Below, piece after piece: positions 25,057 to 32,073 of a stretch of 64,000 nucleotides of DNA (the first letter of the stretch is position 1; every line of letters begins with the position of its first letter). The notes under the pieces are model-generated. The model was given only the letters and a program-made list of their open reading frames with translations. It searched no databases and was not told the origin of the DNA. This stretch comes from Halorussus amylolyticus (GTDB lineage: Archaea; Halobacteriota; Halobacteria; Halobacteriales; Haladaptataceae): positions 512,341 through 576,340 of the forward strand of contig NZ_ML974131.1 of assembly GCF_004143485.2 (NCBI RefSeq), written 5' to 3'. The translations under genes and the position numbers were made by a program.

Positions 25057-25848
25057 ATGGACCCGAAACGCGTCCCCGTGCCGACTGGGACGCTCGCACC
25101 AGACGGAACTACGAACGCCTACCTTCTCGGCCGGGAGCAGGCGCTCCTCGTGGACCCGGCGGCCCGAACCGACGACCTCGACCGCGCAGTCACCGACTGC
25201 GCGGTCGAGCACGTCCTCGTCACGCACGCTCACCCCGACCACGTGGGCGCGGTCGCCCACTACGCCGACGCCTGCGACGCGACCGTCTGGGCGCGCGCGG
25301 GCCGCGAGGACCGCTTCGAGCGCGCGACGGGGATTTCCCCCGACCGAACGTTCCGCGAGGGGACGCCGATTGGCCCCGCCACGGTGATGGAGACGCCCGG
25401 CCACGCGCCCGACCACGTTGCACTCGTCGCCGGTGACGCCGTCCTGACCGGCGACCTCGTCGTTTCGGAGGGGAGCGTGGTCGTCGGCGCGGACGAGGGC
25501 GACATTCGGGCGTATCTCACGTCGCTCCGGCGACTCTACGCTCGCAACCCCGCGAGGCTGTATCCGGGTCACGGCCCCGTCATCGACCACCCACGAGCGA
25601 CGGTCGAGCGACTGATTCGCCACCGACTCGACCGCGAGGCGAAGGTGCTGGCCGCGGTGCGAGGCGGTGCGACGGAGTTGGACGGGGTTCTCGATTCGGC
25701 CTACGACAAGGACCTTTCGGGGGTCCGGGACCTCGCTCGAAGTACCGTGGCGGCCCACCTTCAGAAACTCTGGGTCGAAGGGAAGGTCGCGTGGGACGGA
25801 GAGCGCGCCGAACCGCGACACCCTTTTGCCCGCGGCGACGAACCCTGA
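25057..25848 (+). CDS. MBL-fold metallo-hydrolase
   Basis: A 263-residue metallo-beta-lactamase-fold hydrolase. The metal ligands are in THAHPDHVG (HxHxDH), TPGHAPDH, LTGDLVV and YPGHGPVI. The layout and the C-terminal helical winged region (LARSTVAAHLQKLWVEGKV) resemble LACTB2-like endoribonucleases and related hydrolases, so RNA or thioester cleavage are both possible. The gene is followed 3 bp later by a YkgJ-type gene, making a two-gene operon. A 15-bp perfect inverted repeat lies in its coding region at 25177-25209. Confidence 0.88.
   Translation: MDPKRVPVPTGTLAPDGTTNAYLLGREQALLVDPAARTDDLDRAVTDCAVEHVLVTHAHPDHVGAVAHYADACDATVWARAGREDRFERATGISPDRTFREGTPIGPATVMETPGHAPDHVALVAGDAVLTGDLVVSEGSVVVGADEGDIRAYLTSLRRLYARNPARLYPGHGPVIDHPRATVERLIRHRLDREAKVLAAVRGGATELDGVLDSAYDKDLSGVRDLARSTVAAHLQKLWVEGKVAWDGERAEPRHPFARGDEP
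25177..25209. repeat. inverted repeat inside the MBL-fold gene
   Basis: CTCGACCGCGCAGTC (25177-25191) and its exact complement (25195-25209) enclose ACC. It encodes LDRAVTDCAVE, just before the HxHxDH strand. Confidence 0.8.
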
Positions 25849-25851
25849 GTC

Positions 25852-26508
25852 GTGCAGAGCCTCGAAGCCGAACTGGAGCGCGCCCGCGACCTCGACTCCG
25901 ACGAGCTAGCCGACGCCATCGAGACCATCGGCTTCGAGTGTACGCGGTGCGGGGCCTGTTGTAAGAGCGAAGCTGACGACCCGCATACAGCGACCGTCTT
26001 TCCCGACGAGGTGCGGGACCTCCAAGAGGCGACCGAGTACGATTGGAGGGACGTCGCCCGCCCGATGCCCTACGGACTCGACAGTGACGGTGAGGACGCC
26101 GAAGGCGAGACGTTCGAGTGGGCGCTCCAGACTGACGCATGCGGCGATTGCGCCTTCTACCGGGAAGACGACGACGGTACGGGAGCCTGCTCGGTCCACG
26201 GAGACCGGCCGCTCATCTGCGAGACGTACCCGTTCTCGGTCGCGCTCGGCGGGACGAGCCAGCCGATGGGCGAGGCGGTTGACGAAGCGGGGATGGTCCG
26301 CGCCCACGAGTGCGAGGGACTGGGTCGAGATATCTCTCGGGACCGCGCCGAGGACCTCGCGGATGCGCTCAAGGAGCGCGCGGTCCGGGAACTGGAGGAG
26401 GCCATCGCGGTCCGCGACGCCTACGAACCCGCCGACCCCGACGAGGGAGTCGTCGTCCACGACTCGGAGGGCGCGAAGCGCCCGGACGGGTCGGCCTACC
26501 AAGGCTGA
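25852..26508 (+). CDS. YkgJ family cysteine-cluster protein
   Basis: A 218-residue protein from GTG 25852, three bases after the MBL gene stop. It carries the YkgJ (CxxCxxCC) cluster FECTRCGACCKSE near residue 29 and further Cys in ACGDCAFY and ACSVHGDRPLICETYPF. These eight or so cysteines probably bind zinc or an iron-sulfur centre. Acidic spacers (DSDGEDAEGE) are halophilic inserts. The biochemical role of the family is unresolved. Tight linkage with the MBL hydrolase implies a shared process. Confidence 0.88.
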   Translation: MQSLEAELERARDLDSDELADAIETIGFECTRCGACCKSEADDPHTATVFPDEVRDLQEATEYDWRDVARPMPYGLDSDGEDAEGETFEWALQTDACGDCAFYREDDDGTGACSVHGDRPLICETYPFSVALGGTSQPMGEAVDEAGMVRAHECEGLGRDISRDRAEDLADALKERAVRELEEAIAVRDAYEPADPDEGVVVHDSEGAKRPDGSAYQG

Positions 26509-26646
26509 CGAGCGCAGTGGCGACCGTCACGAGCGCGCCGACTATCAGTTTGTGATTCGACACGCGGAGGGTTGGCCGCGTCTTCGTATATAAATGCTCG
26601 GGACGTCGAGCGGTGCGACCGGCCGAGCGCGCGAGAAATGCGTTGA

Positions 26647-26660
26647 GTAAAGTTCTTTAC
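26647..26660. repeat. 14-bp palindrome upstream of the TRAM gene
   Basis: GTAAAG TT CTTTAC is a perfect dyad 38 bp before the TRAM start codon and about 50 bp after a TATATAAAT box (26587-26595). It would fall in the mRNA leader. It could be an operator or a leader hairpin. Confidence 0.4.
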
Positions 26661-26683
26661 GCACTGACCACTTGGATTGGAAC

Positions 26684-26688
26684 GGAGG
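26684..26688 (+). promoter_or_regulatory. Shine-Dalgarno site deciding a TTG start
   Basis: GGAGG, nine bases before TTG 26698, is one of few clear ribosome binding sites in a window dominated by leaderless genes. It selects TTG 26698 (LEISDKLLCLF, read as Met) over the upstream TTG at 26677. Confidence 0.7.
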
Positions 26689-26697
26689 CATATAGCC

Positions 26698-27123
26698 TTG
26701 GAGATCTCTGATAAACTCCTGTGTCTGTTCAGTGCGGATGTCACTATCGAAGACGACAGGTACGTCGTCGAAGTACCGCGCCGCGAAATCGAGACCGGGT
26801 CGGTCGAACCGGGCGAGACGTATCGCGTCGCGCTCATCTCGAACGACACCGACTCCGAGACGAAGTCGGAGCCGTCGTCGTCGAAGAGCCCGAGTAGCGG
26901 CGGTAGCTCGACTCCGTCGGAACCGCAACCCCCCGTCGAAGAGGGCGAAATTCGCTACGTCGAAGTCGAGGACATCGGCAAGCAGGGCGACGGTATCGCC
27001 CGCGTCGAGCGCGGCTACGTCATCATCGTGCCCGACGCCGAAATCGGCGAGCGCGTCAAAGTCGAAATCACCGAAGTCAAGTCGAACTTCGCGGTCGGCG
27101 AGATAATCGACGAGGAGTTCTAA
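26698..27123 (+). CDS. TRAM domain-containing protein
   Basis: A 141-residue protein in three parts. An N-terminal segment MEISDKLLCLFSADVT (about 1-45) is conserved in haloarchaeal TRAM proteins. A Ser/Glu-rich linker follows, and then the TRAM domain (about 82-141; YVEVEDIGKQGDGIARVERG, VIIVPDAEIGERVKVEI). TRAM is a small OB-like RNA-binding fold; in cold-adapted archaea single-domain TRAM proteins act as RNA chaperones. The TTG start is set by a Shine-Dalgarno site. It is monocistronic and is followed 10 bp later by a strong hairpin. Confidence 0.88.
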   Translation: MEISDKLLCLFSADVTIEDDRYVVEVPRREIETGSVEPGETYRVALISNDTDSETKSEPSSSKSPSSGGSSTPSEPQPPVEEGEIRYVEVEDIGKQGDGIARVERGYVIIVPDAEIGERVKVEITEVKSNFAVGEIIDEEF

Positions 27124-27132
27124 CCGGCCTCG

Positions 27133-27173
27133 GCCAGCGCGCCGTCGCGGCCTCGCCGCGACGGCGCGCTGGC
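27133..27173. repeat. 19-bp-stem hairpin after the TRAM gene
   Basis: Arms 27133-27151 and 27155-27173 are fully complementary (GCCAGCGCGCCG... with ...CGGCGCGCTGGC), loop CTC. It starts 10 bp after the stop codon. There is no T-run after it, so simple archaeal termination is not obvious. Confidence 0.85.
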
Positions 27174-27249
27174 GGAGTTCGTCGGCCGACTCCGCTCGGT
27201 CGCTTGTGCGAGAGCTACTGGTGTGTCTGTTTCACTCGCTCTCACTGCA

Positions 27250-27293
27250 CGTTTCGGCCGCGGTTCGGTCGCGACCGAACCGCGGCCGAAACG
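27250..27293. repeat. 44-bp perfect palindrome upstream of the DUF106 gene
   Basis: The sequence from 27250 to 27293 (CGTTTCGGCCGCGGTTCGGT and onward) equals its own reverse complement with no spacer. It ends 38 bp before the DUF106 start codon. With the preceding hairpin it occupies most of the 208-bp gap between the TRAM and DUF106 genes. Confidence 0.9.
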
Positions 27294-27331
27294 GGAACAG
27301 ATTGATACGAATACGGCTGAAAGCAGTTACT

Positions 27332-27952
27332 ATGACGACAGAATCACGCGGTTGGACCCGCTACGACAAACTCGCGGGTCTCGCGGCGCTCGCGCTGCTG
27401 TCGGGCTACTACGTCGACCCGATTCAGGCGGCCGTGGGAACCGGCCTCCACGCGATACTCGCGCCCGCCGCGGCGCTCGTGCCGTTCTCAGTCCTGATAC
27501 TCCTGCTGGCGGGGACGACCGGCGTCTCGTCGGCGATTCTCAACGTGAAGCTCCGCAACCAGGACCGGATGGACGACCTCCAAGAGCGGATGGCGGACCT
27601 TCGGGAGCGACTCGACAGCGCCCGCGAGCGCGACGACGAGGATACCATCGAGGACCTGCGAGCCGAACAGCAGGACGTTATGATGGATTGGATGTCCGCG
27701 ATGAAAACCCAACTCCGGCCCGCCGCGTGGAGCATGCTGATTTCGATTCCCACGTTCCTCTGGCTTCGATGGGTGTTCCTCGCGCCGAGCGTCGCGGTCG
27801 CGCCCGCCGCGTTCGCGCTCCCGCTTGTGGGACACGTCGCGTGGACCGCCACCGTAATCGGCCCGCTCAAGGTCTGGCTCGTGTGGTACGTCGGGTGTTC
27901 GATTTCGACCGGCATCGTCGCCAGAAAAGTGGCCGCGCGGGTCGCGGGATAG
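27332..27952 (+). CDS. DUF106/EMC3-TMCO1 family membrane insertase
   Basis: A 206-residue membrane protein of the Oxa1 superfamily. An N-terminal membrane helix (PFSVLILLLAGTTGVSSAI) is followed by a long charged coiled coil with regular Glu/Arg (DDLQERMADLRERLDSARER). After it come MSAMKTQLRPAAWSM and two further hydrophobic helices, the layout of archaeal DUF106 (Ylp1-like) proteins related to YidC, EMC3 and TMCO1. These insert short or non-SecY-dependent membrane segments. The ATG at 27332 follows a region containing a 44-bp palindrome. It converges on the radical SAM gene 16 bp downstream. Confidence 0.92.
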   Translation: MTTESRGWTRYDKLAGLAALALLSGYYVDPIQAAVGTGLHAILAPAAALVPFSVLILLLAGTTGVSSAILNVKLRNQDRMDDLQERMADLRERLDSARERDDEDTIEDLRAEQQDVMMDWMSAMKTQLRPAAWSMLISIPTFLWLRWVFLAPSVAVAPAAFALPLVGHVAWTATVIGPLKVWLVWYVGCSISTGIVARKVAARVAG

Positions 27953-27967
27953 CCCGTTCGCTCGTGG

Positions 27968-29695
27968 TCAGTCCGCGCCCTCGGGCATTTTCGCGGTCGC
28001 GAACTGGGACAAGTCCACACCCACGTCGGCGTCCAAGTCGTCGGGCGAGTCGTAGGGCCGATTCACGATGAGGTTGCCCGCGCGCTGTTTTCCGAGGCCC
28101 GGAATCGCGGTGAGTTCGTCCATCGTCGCGGTGTTCAAATCGAGGGGGTAGGGCACGCCCGTTACCGACCGATAGCCGTGGTCTACCACCGCCACGTCCA
28201 CGGTTTGTCCGAGTTCGCGCTCGCCGGGAATGCCGACGAGCAGCGGGTAGGTGCCGAGTTGGCGGCCGAACGTCCGGCCGTCCTGATGGTATTCGAGGTG
28301 GACGTTCGGCAGGCGCGTCCCCGCCGGAGCGAGTCGCCGGAGCATCGGATTGTCGATTTCCTCGCGGACCTCGGTCTTGTACTGCTTGAACAGTTTCTTG
28401 TGGTCCTTGGCGATGTCAGCGCCCACGTCGCTCATCTCGGTGCCGTCGAACGCCATCACCTGTCGGATGTTGACCCGTCGGAGCATCAGGCCCGCGTCGT
28501 ACACGCGTTCGAGAAACCGCTTGTTGTGGTCGAACGTCTCCCGGCGCTCGCCCTTCAGTCCGTGGAGGAGATTGATTCCGGGCAGGAGTTTTGGGAGCCT
28601 GTTCGCGGCTTCTTTGCCGTGAGTCGGCGCGTCGTCGCGCGATTCGCCGGGACGCCACCCGGCCTCCTCGTTCACGATTTTGACGGCTTCGAAACACTCC
28701 TCGGCGGTGACGTTGAGATTATTTTCGTCCTGTACGAGCGGGTCCGCGGATTCGAGACCGAATGCCGCGGTGTCGCCGGGCGTGTTGTGCTCGGCGATGA
28801 CCCGGATGCCCTCCCGCGCGAGGTCGGGCCACTCGACCACCGTGATGGGGTTCATGTTGTCGAGATGGAGTGTGCGGAGGTCGGGAGCGACCTCCCGAAT
28901 CCCGCCGTAGAGTTCGCGGAGCGCGTCGGGATTCGGCTTCTCGCCGTCGCCGCCGTACGCCAGGATGTCGGCCTGTCGGCCGAGTCGGAAGTGGCGCGCG
29001 CCCCGGTCGTAGAGGCCTTCGACTTCCTCGATGACGGACCGCGGCTCTCGGAAGGCGGGATTCCCGTACAAGGGTTCCGTGCAGAACGAGCATCGGTAGG
29101 GACACCCTCTGGAGGTCTCCATCTCGCAGATGAGGTACTCGGGATGGTTCGGGTGCTGTTCGACGACGAACGCGCCCGCCTCGGCCCAGCGGTCGATTTC
29201 GGCGTTGTCGCGCATCCGATTGCCGAACCCCTCCAGACCGCTTTCGAGGAGGTCGTAGGCCGCGGCCTCCACGTCGCCTTTCGCCACGAAGTCGAAGTCG
29301 AGGTCGTCGCGCTCGGTTTCGGTGCCGCCCGCGTTCTCGTCGCCCACGCCAAACTTGACGGGGCCGCCCATCAGACTCGTTCCCTGCGCGGTCCACGCCA
29401 TCTTTCGCACTTCGTCGGGTTCGGCGGGCGTCCCGCCGACGTACTTCCCGGGGACGGTCATCCCGCCGATATAAATGAACAGGTCGGCGTCCTCCACGTC
29501 GCGCCACTTGTGCGAGTCGTCCCGGAGTTCGTCGATGGTATGGTAGGTGACGTTCTCCTCGGGGACGCCCGCGTCCACGATGGCTCCGGCGGTGTATCGC
29601 GGATACGTCGAGATGTACGGCGGGACGCCGAAGTGCGCCGGTTCGTCGACGTACCCGTCCACCAGAGTCACGTCGAGAGTCGCGAGGTCGGTCAT
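27968..29695 (-). CDS. radical SAM protein with C-terminal helix-hairpin-helix
   Basis: A 575-residue protein (COG1031-like). An N-terminal domain of about 190 residues precedes the radical SAM barrel; its CxxxCxxC motif is CPYRCSFC at Cys198/202/205, binding the [4Fe-4S] cluster that cleaves SAM. GGDGEKPNPDAL and LESADPLVQDENNLN lie in the barrel. The C-terminus has a predicted TRAM-like/beta region and then an HhH motif, LNTATMDELTAIPGLGKQRA, implying nucleic acid contact. That architecture fits a tRNA- or DNA-modifying enzyme; the exact reaction is unknown. The ATG at 29695 is chosen because the upstream extension to 29809 is unlike the family. Confidence 0.88.
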   Translation of the reverse strand: MTDLATLDVTLVDGYVDEPAHFGVPPYISTYPRYTAGAIVDAGVPEENVTYHTIDELRDDSHKWRDVEDADLFIYIGGMTVPGKYVGGTPAEPDEVRKMAWTAQGTSLMGGPVKFGVGDENAGGTETERDDLDFDFVAKGDVEAAAYDLLESGLEGFGNRMRDNAEIDRWAEAGAFVVEQHPNHPEYLICEMETSRGCPYRCSFCTEPLYGNPAFREPRSVIEEVEGLYDRGARHFRLGRQADILAYGGDGEKPNPDALRELYGGIREVAPDLRTLHLDNMNPITVVEWPDLAREGIRVIAEHNTPGDTAAFGLESADPLVQDENNLNVTAEECFEAVKIVNEEAGWRPGESRDDAPTHGKEAANRLPKLLPGINLLHGLKGERRETFDHNKRFLERVYDAGLMLRRVNIRQVMAFDGTEMSDVGADIAKDHKKLFKQYKTEVREEIDNPMLRRLAPAGTRLPNVHLEYHQDGRTFGRQLGTYPLLVGIPGERELGQTVDVAVVDHGYRSVTGVPYPLDLNTATMDELTAIPGLGKQRAGNLIVNRPYDSPDDLDADVGVDLSQFATAKMPEGAD

Positions 29696-30076
29696 GTGGT
29701 CTCGTTGCCGCTCGACGGGTAAAACGGTGACTACACATCGGCGGGCGGCGTTCGGGGGCGACGGGTCGAGTGGGTCGGAGACCGACCGGGAGTAATCGGC
29801 GTGTACCACCTATCAAAGCGTAAGGTGGTCGCGTTCTGAATCGACACGCCGACACTTCCGTATCGACGCCGAGCAGCCTCGGCGAACGCCGCCACGCGAC
29901 CGACGGAGACCGAACCTTCTCAGGTCGTTCTATCGCGCCTAAAGTCACGGACCCGACGGGTCGGTCGCGTTCGCGACGACCGAGGTGGTCGTCGCAGTTG
30001 CACCATCACGGCGAATGTAGCGTCGCTGAAAGTAAGCGGCGTGGAACAATGTTCGAACCGGTCAAAGCAACGCTCG
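29696..30076. other. intergenic region with nested inverted repeats
   Basis: This 381-bp gap between divergent genes holds no plausible gene. Nested dyads are visible: CGGCGTGT (29797-29804) with ACACGCCG (29844-29851), enclosing ACCACCT (29805-29811) with AGGTGGT (29823-29829). A GGTCGG/CCGACC dyad lies just to the left. These could fold as an RNA, but no promoter or known family is apparent. Confidence 0.35.
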
Positions 30077-31285
30077 ATGTCCGAACGACCACTCCCGACC
30101 GACCGCATCGAGCGCCGAACCGTGCTGTCGGCGCTCGGGGCCGGACTCGGTGGCGCTGGCCTGAGTCGTCACGTCCTCGCCCGCGAGTCGGCGGACGCGA
30201 CCCACGTCGTCGAGCAGGGCGACCGGTGCGTACCGATAACGCCGCTGTCCGGCGACGAGACGGTCGAGGAGTTCTACGACTACCGGACCCCGTTCACCGA
30301 CCCCTCGGGACCCGCGTACAGTTCCTACGGGACGACCGACCTCCAGCGGGCCGAGACGAGCATCTGCTTCCTCTACGACGGTCCGGAGGGACTCAGCCTC
30401 GTCGTGATTCACGACGCGCTGGACGACGGCACGAGTGGCGGGTCGGTCACCTTTCAGTTCGAAAACCTCGCTGGCGGCGAGTGGGCCGTCGGAGACGACG
30501 TCTACGACGGCGAGTCGAACTACGACCGATTCGAGGAGACCGCCGATGGGTGGCAGATAGACTGGACGTGGACCGAAGGACGCTCCGACGGTGGGGCCTA
30601 CCGGCCCCTCGGCGACGACTTTGCCGTGACCATCCACCCCGCGTTCAACGAGGAAGCCGCGCTGTACGGCGACCCCTACGAGGGCGAACTCACCGACTGG
30701 CAGGTCGTTTCGGGCGACCGGAACGACCCCGACCGCATCTCGTTGTCGCTCACGGACTCGGTCACGATTCGACCCGGAGACTGTTCGGGGAGTGGGACGA
30801 CCACGACCGTTGGGGAGACGACTCGCGAGACCACGCCGGACGGGAAGGACGAAAAGGCAGACGACGGACACTCCGACCGCGATGATGACGACCGCGAGGA
30901 CGACGACCGCGATGACGAGAGCGACGAAATCGAGGACGACGACCGTGCAGACGACGGAGGGAGCGACGAGGATAACGACGAAGACCACGAGAGCGACGAC
31001 AGAGGAGGTGATGACGAGGAGAACGAGGAAGATGAAGATGAAGACGGCGATGGTGACGATGACGAGGAGAACGAGGAAGATGAAGATGAAGACGGCGATG
31101 GTGACGATGACGAGGAGGAAGACGGCGATGACGAGGGGGAGGACGACGATGACGACGACGAAAATGAAGACGGAGAGAAAGCCCCCGGAAAGAGCGGCGA
31201 AAAGGGGGCGGGTCGCGGCGGCAGGGGCGACGAGAAGGGACGCGGAAACGGAGGGGACCGCGGTCGGGGGAACGGCCGCGACTGA
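30077..31285 (+). CDS. Tat-exported protein with Asp/Glu-repeat and Gly-rich basic tail
   Basis: A 402-residue protein. It starts with a twin-arginine signal (IERRTVLSALGAGLGGAGLS) and continues with a folded domain of about 220 residues rich in Asp, Trp and Tyr (GDRCVPITPLSG, VVIHDALDDGTSGG). A Thr-rich stretch (SGSGTTTTVGETTRETT) leads to about 100 residues dominated by Asp and Glu, partly made by a 48-bp DNA repeat, and then a basic Gly/Arg/Lys tail. Charge inversion at the end could allow intramolecular or inter-subunit pairing. The export route is clear; function is unknown. The ATG at 30077 is preferred because it places the RR motif near the N-terminus. Confidence 0.82.
   Translation: MSERPLPTDRIERRTVLSALGAGLGGAGLSRHVLARESADATHVVEQGDRCVPITPLSGDETVEEFYDYRTPFTDPSGPAYSSYGTTDLQRAETSICFLYDGPEGLSLVVIHDALDDGTSGGSVTFQFENLAGGEWAVGDDVYDGESNYDRFEETADGWQIDWTWTEGRSDGGAYRPLGDDFAVTIHPAFNEEAALYGDPYEGELTDWQVVSGDRNDPDRISLSLTDSVTIRPGDCSGSGTTTTVGETTRETTPDGKDEKADDGHSDRDDDDREDDDRDDESDEIEDDDRADDGGSDEDNDEDHESDDRGGDDEENEEDEDEDGDGDDDEENEEDEDEDGDGDDDEEEDGDDEGEDDDDDDENEDGEKAPGKSGEKGAGRGGRGDEKGRGNGGDRGRGNGRD
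31013..31108 (+). repeat. 48-bp tandem repeat in the acidic tail
   Basis: Two copies, at 31013-31060 and 31061-31108 (each beginning GACGAGGAGAACGAGG), are followed by a partial third. They encode repeated 16-residue Asp/Glu blocks. Confidence 0.9.
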
Positions 31286-31342
31286 CGACGGATTCTCGCC
31301 GAAGCCCGCGTGTTTATGGTCACGCGGGCGTTAGGTCCGAGC

Positions 31343-31501
31343 ATGCCCGCGACACTCGAAGTAGCGTGTACGAACGACGACTGCGAACTCGACATGTTCG
31401 AACTCCACTACACCTACGACATGCCCGACGGGACGGGCGTCTCGGACTTCCAGTGTCCGTACTGCGCTCGAACCGACACGCTCGACGAAATCGAGCTATG
31501 A
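31343..31501 (+). CDS. small zinc-ribbon-like protein (DUF7559 type)
   Basis: A 52-residue protein with two cysteine pairs, CTNDDC near the N-terminus and CPYC near residue 41, enough for one zinc site. The intervening ELHYTYDMPDGTGVSDFQ is predicted beta. It looks like the haloarchaeal DUF7559 small proteins. Its stop overlaps the Hsp20 start (ATGA at 31498), so the two are translationally coupled. Coupling to a chaperone suggests a stress-linked role. The upstream in-frame ATG at 31310 is unlikely. Confidence 0.82.
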   Translation: MPATLEVACTNDDCELDMFELHYTYDMPDGTGVSDFQCPYCARTDTLDEIEL

Positions 31502-31914
31502 ATCTCCGGAAACTCGGCCGGTCGGTCGGGGGTGCGGTCCTCCAGCGTGTCGGCCGCGCCGCGAGCAAGGTCCAAGAGTCCAAACCCCTCCCCGTGGACT
31601 TGCTGGAGAGCGACGACGCCTACCTCGTCGTCTTCGACGCTCCCGGTGCGACCGGAAGCGACGTGCAGGTCCGGTACGCCGACGGCGCGGTTCTCGTCCG
31701 TATCGACCGCTTTCGCGACTACCACGAGGGCTTCGAGATGCTGTTCCCCGGTCGCGGCCTCTCGCTCGACGGGCAGGCCGAACTGCCCGCCGACGCGCTC
31801 GTGGACGCCGAGGAAGCGTCCGCAACCCTGACCGAACACGGCACGCTCGAAGTCCGAGTTCCGAAGCGGGCCGAGGAGGCCGACGAGCAGGACGGCGAAT
31901 CGGTCGAGGCGTAG
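31498..31914 (+). CDS. Hsp20/alpha-crystallin family chaperone
   Basis: A 138-residue small heat-shock protein. The alpha-crystallin domain (about 30-125) runs from KPLPVDLLESDDAYLVVFDAP to LTEHGTLEVRVPKR, the region of the conserved beta-sandwich and final GxLxVxxP-like motif. The N-terminal arm is short and basic, and the C-terminal tail is acidic and lacks a clear I-x-I motif. Such proteins hold unfolding clients under stress. The start overlaps the upstream zinc protein stop by four bases. A convergent FAD oxidoreductase lies 160 bp away with a hairpin between. Confidence 0.88.
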   Translation: MNLRKLGRSVGGAVLQRVGRAASKVQESKPLPVDLLESDDAYLVVFDAPGATGSDVQVRYADGAVLVRIDRFRDYHEGFEMLFPGRGLSLDGQAELPADALVDAEEASATLTEHGTLEVRVPKRAEEADEQDGESVEA

Positions 31915-31985
31915 CGACTCGCCGACTTCATTTTCGCGACCGTAGCACTCGAACGCGTCACGTGGGGGACACTGCGCCAGCGAAC

Positions 31986-32017
31986 GCGCCGACCGCGACT
32001 CCAGTCGCGGTCGGCGC
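31986..32017. repeat. 15-bp-stem hairpin between convergent genes
   Basis: GCGCCGACCGCGACT (31986-32000) and its exact complement (32003-32017) flank CC. It sits midway between the convergent Hsp20 and FAD oxidoreductase stops, where a shared termination or transcript-end structure would be placed. Confidence 0.8.
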
Positions 32018-32073
32018 GGTTGCCGTGCCAACTTCGGAGACCGTATTTTCTGAGCGACACGACCCGACGGGCG

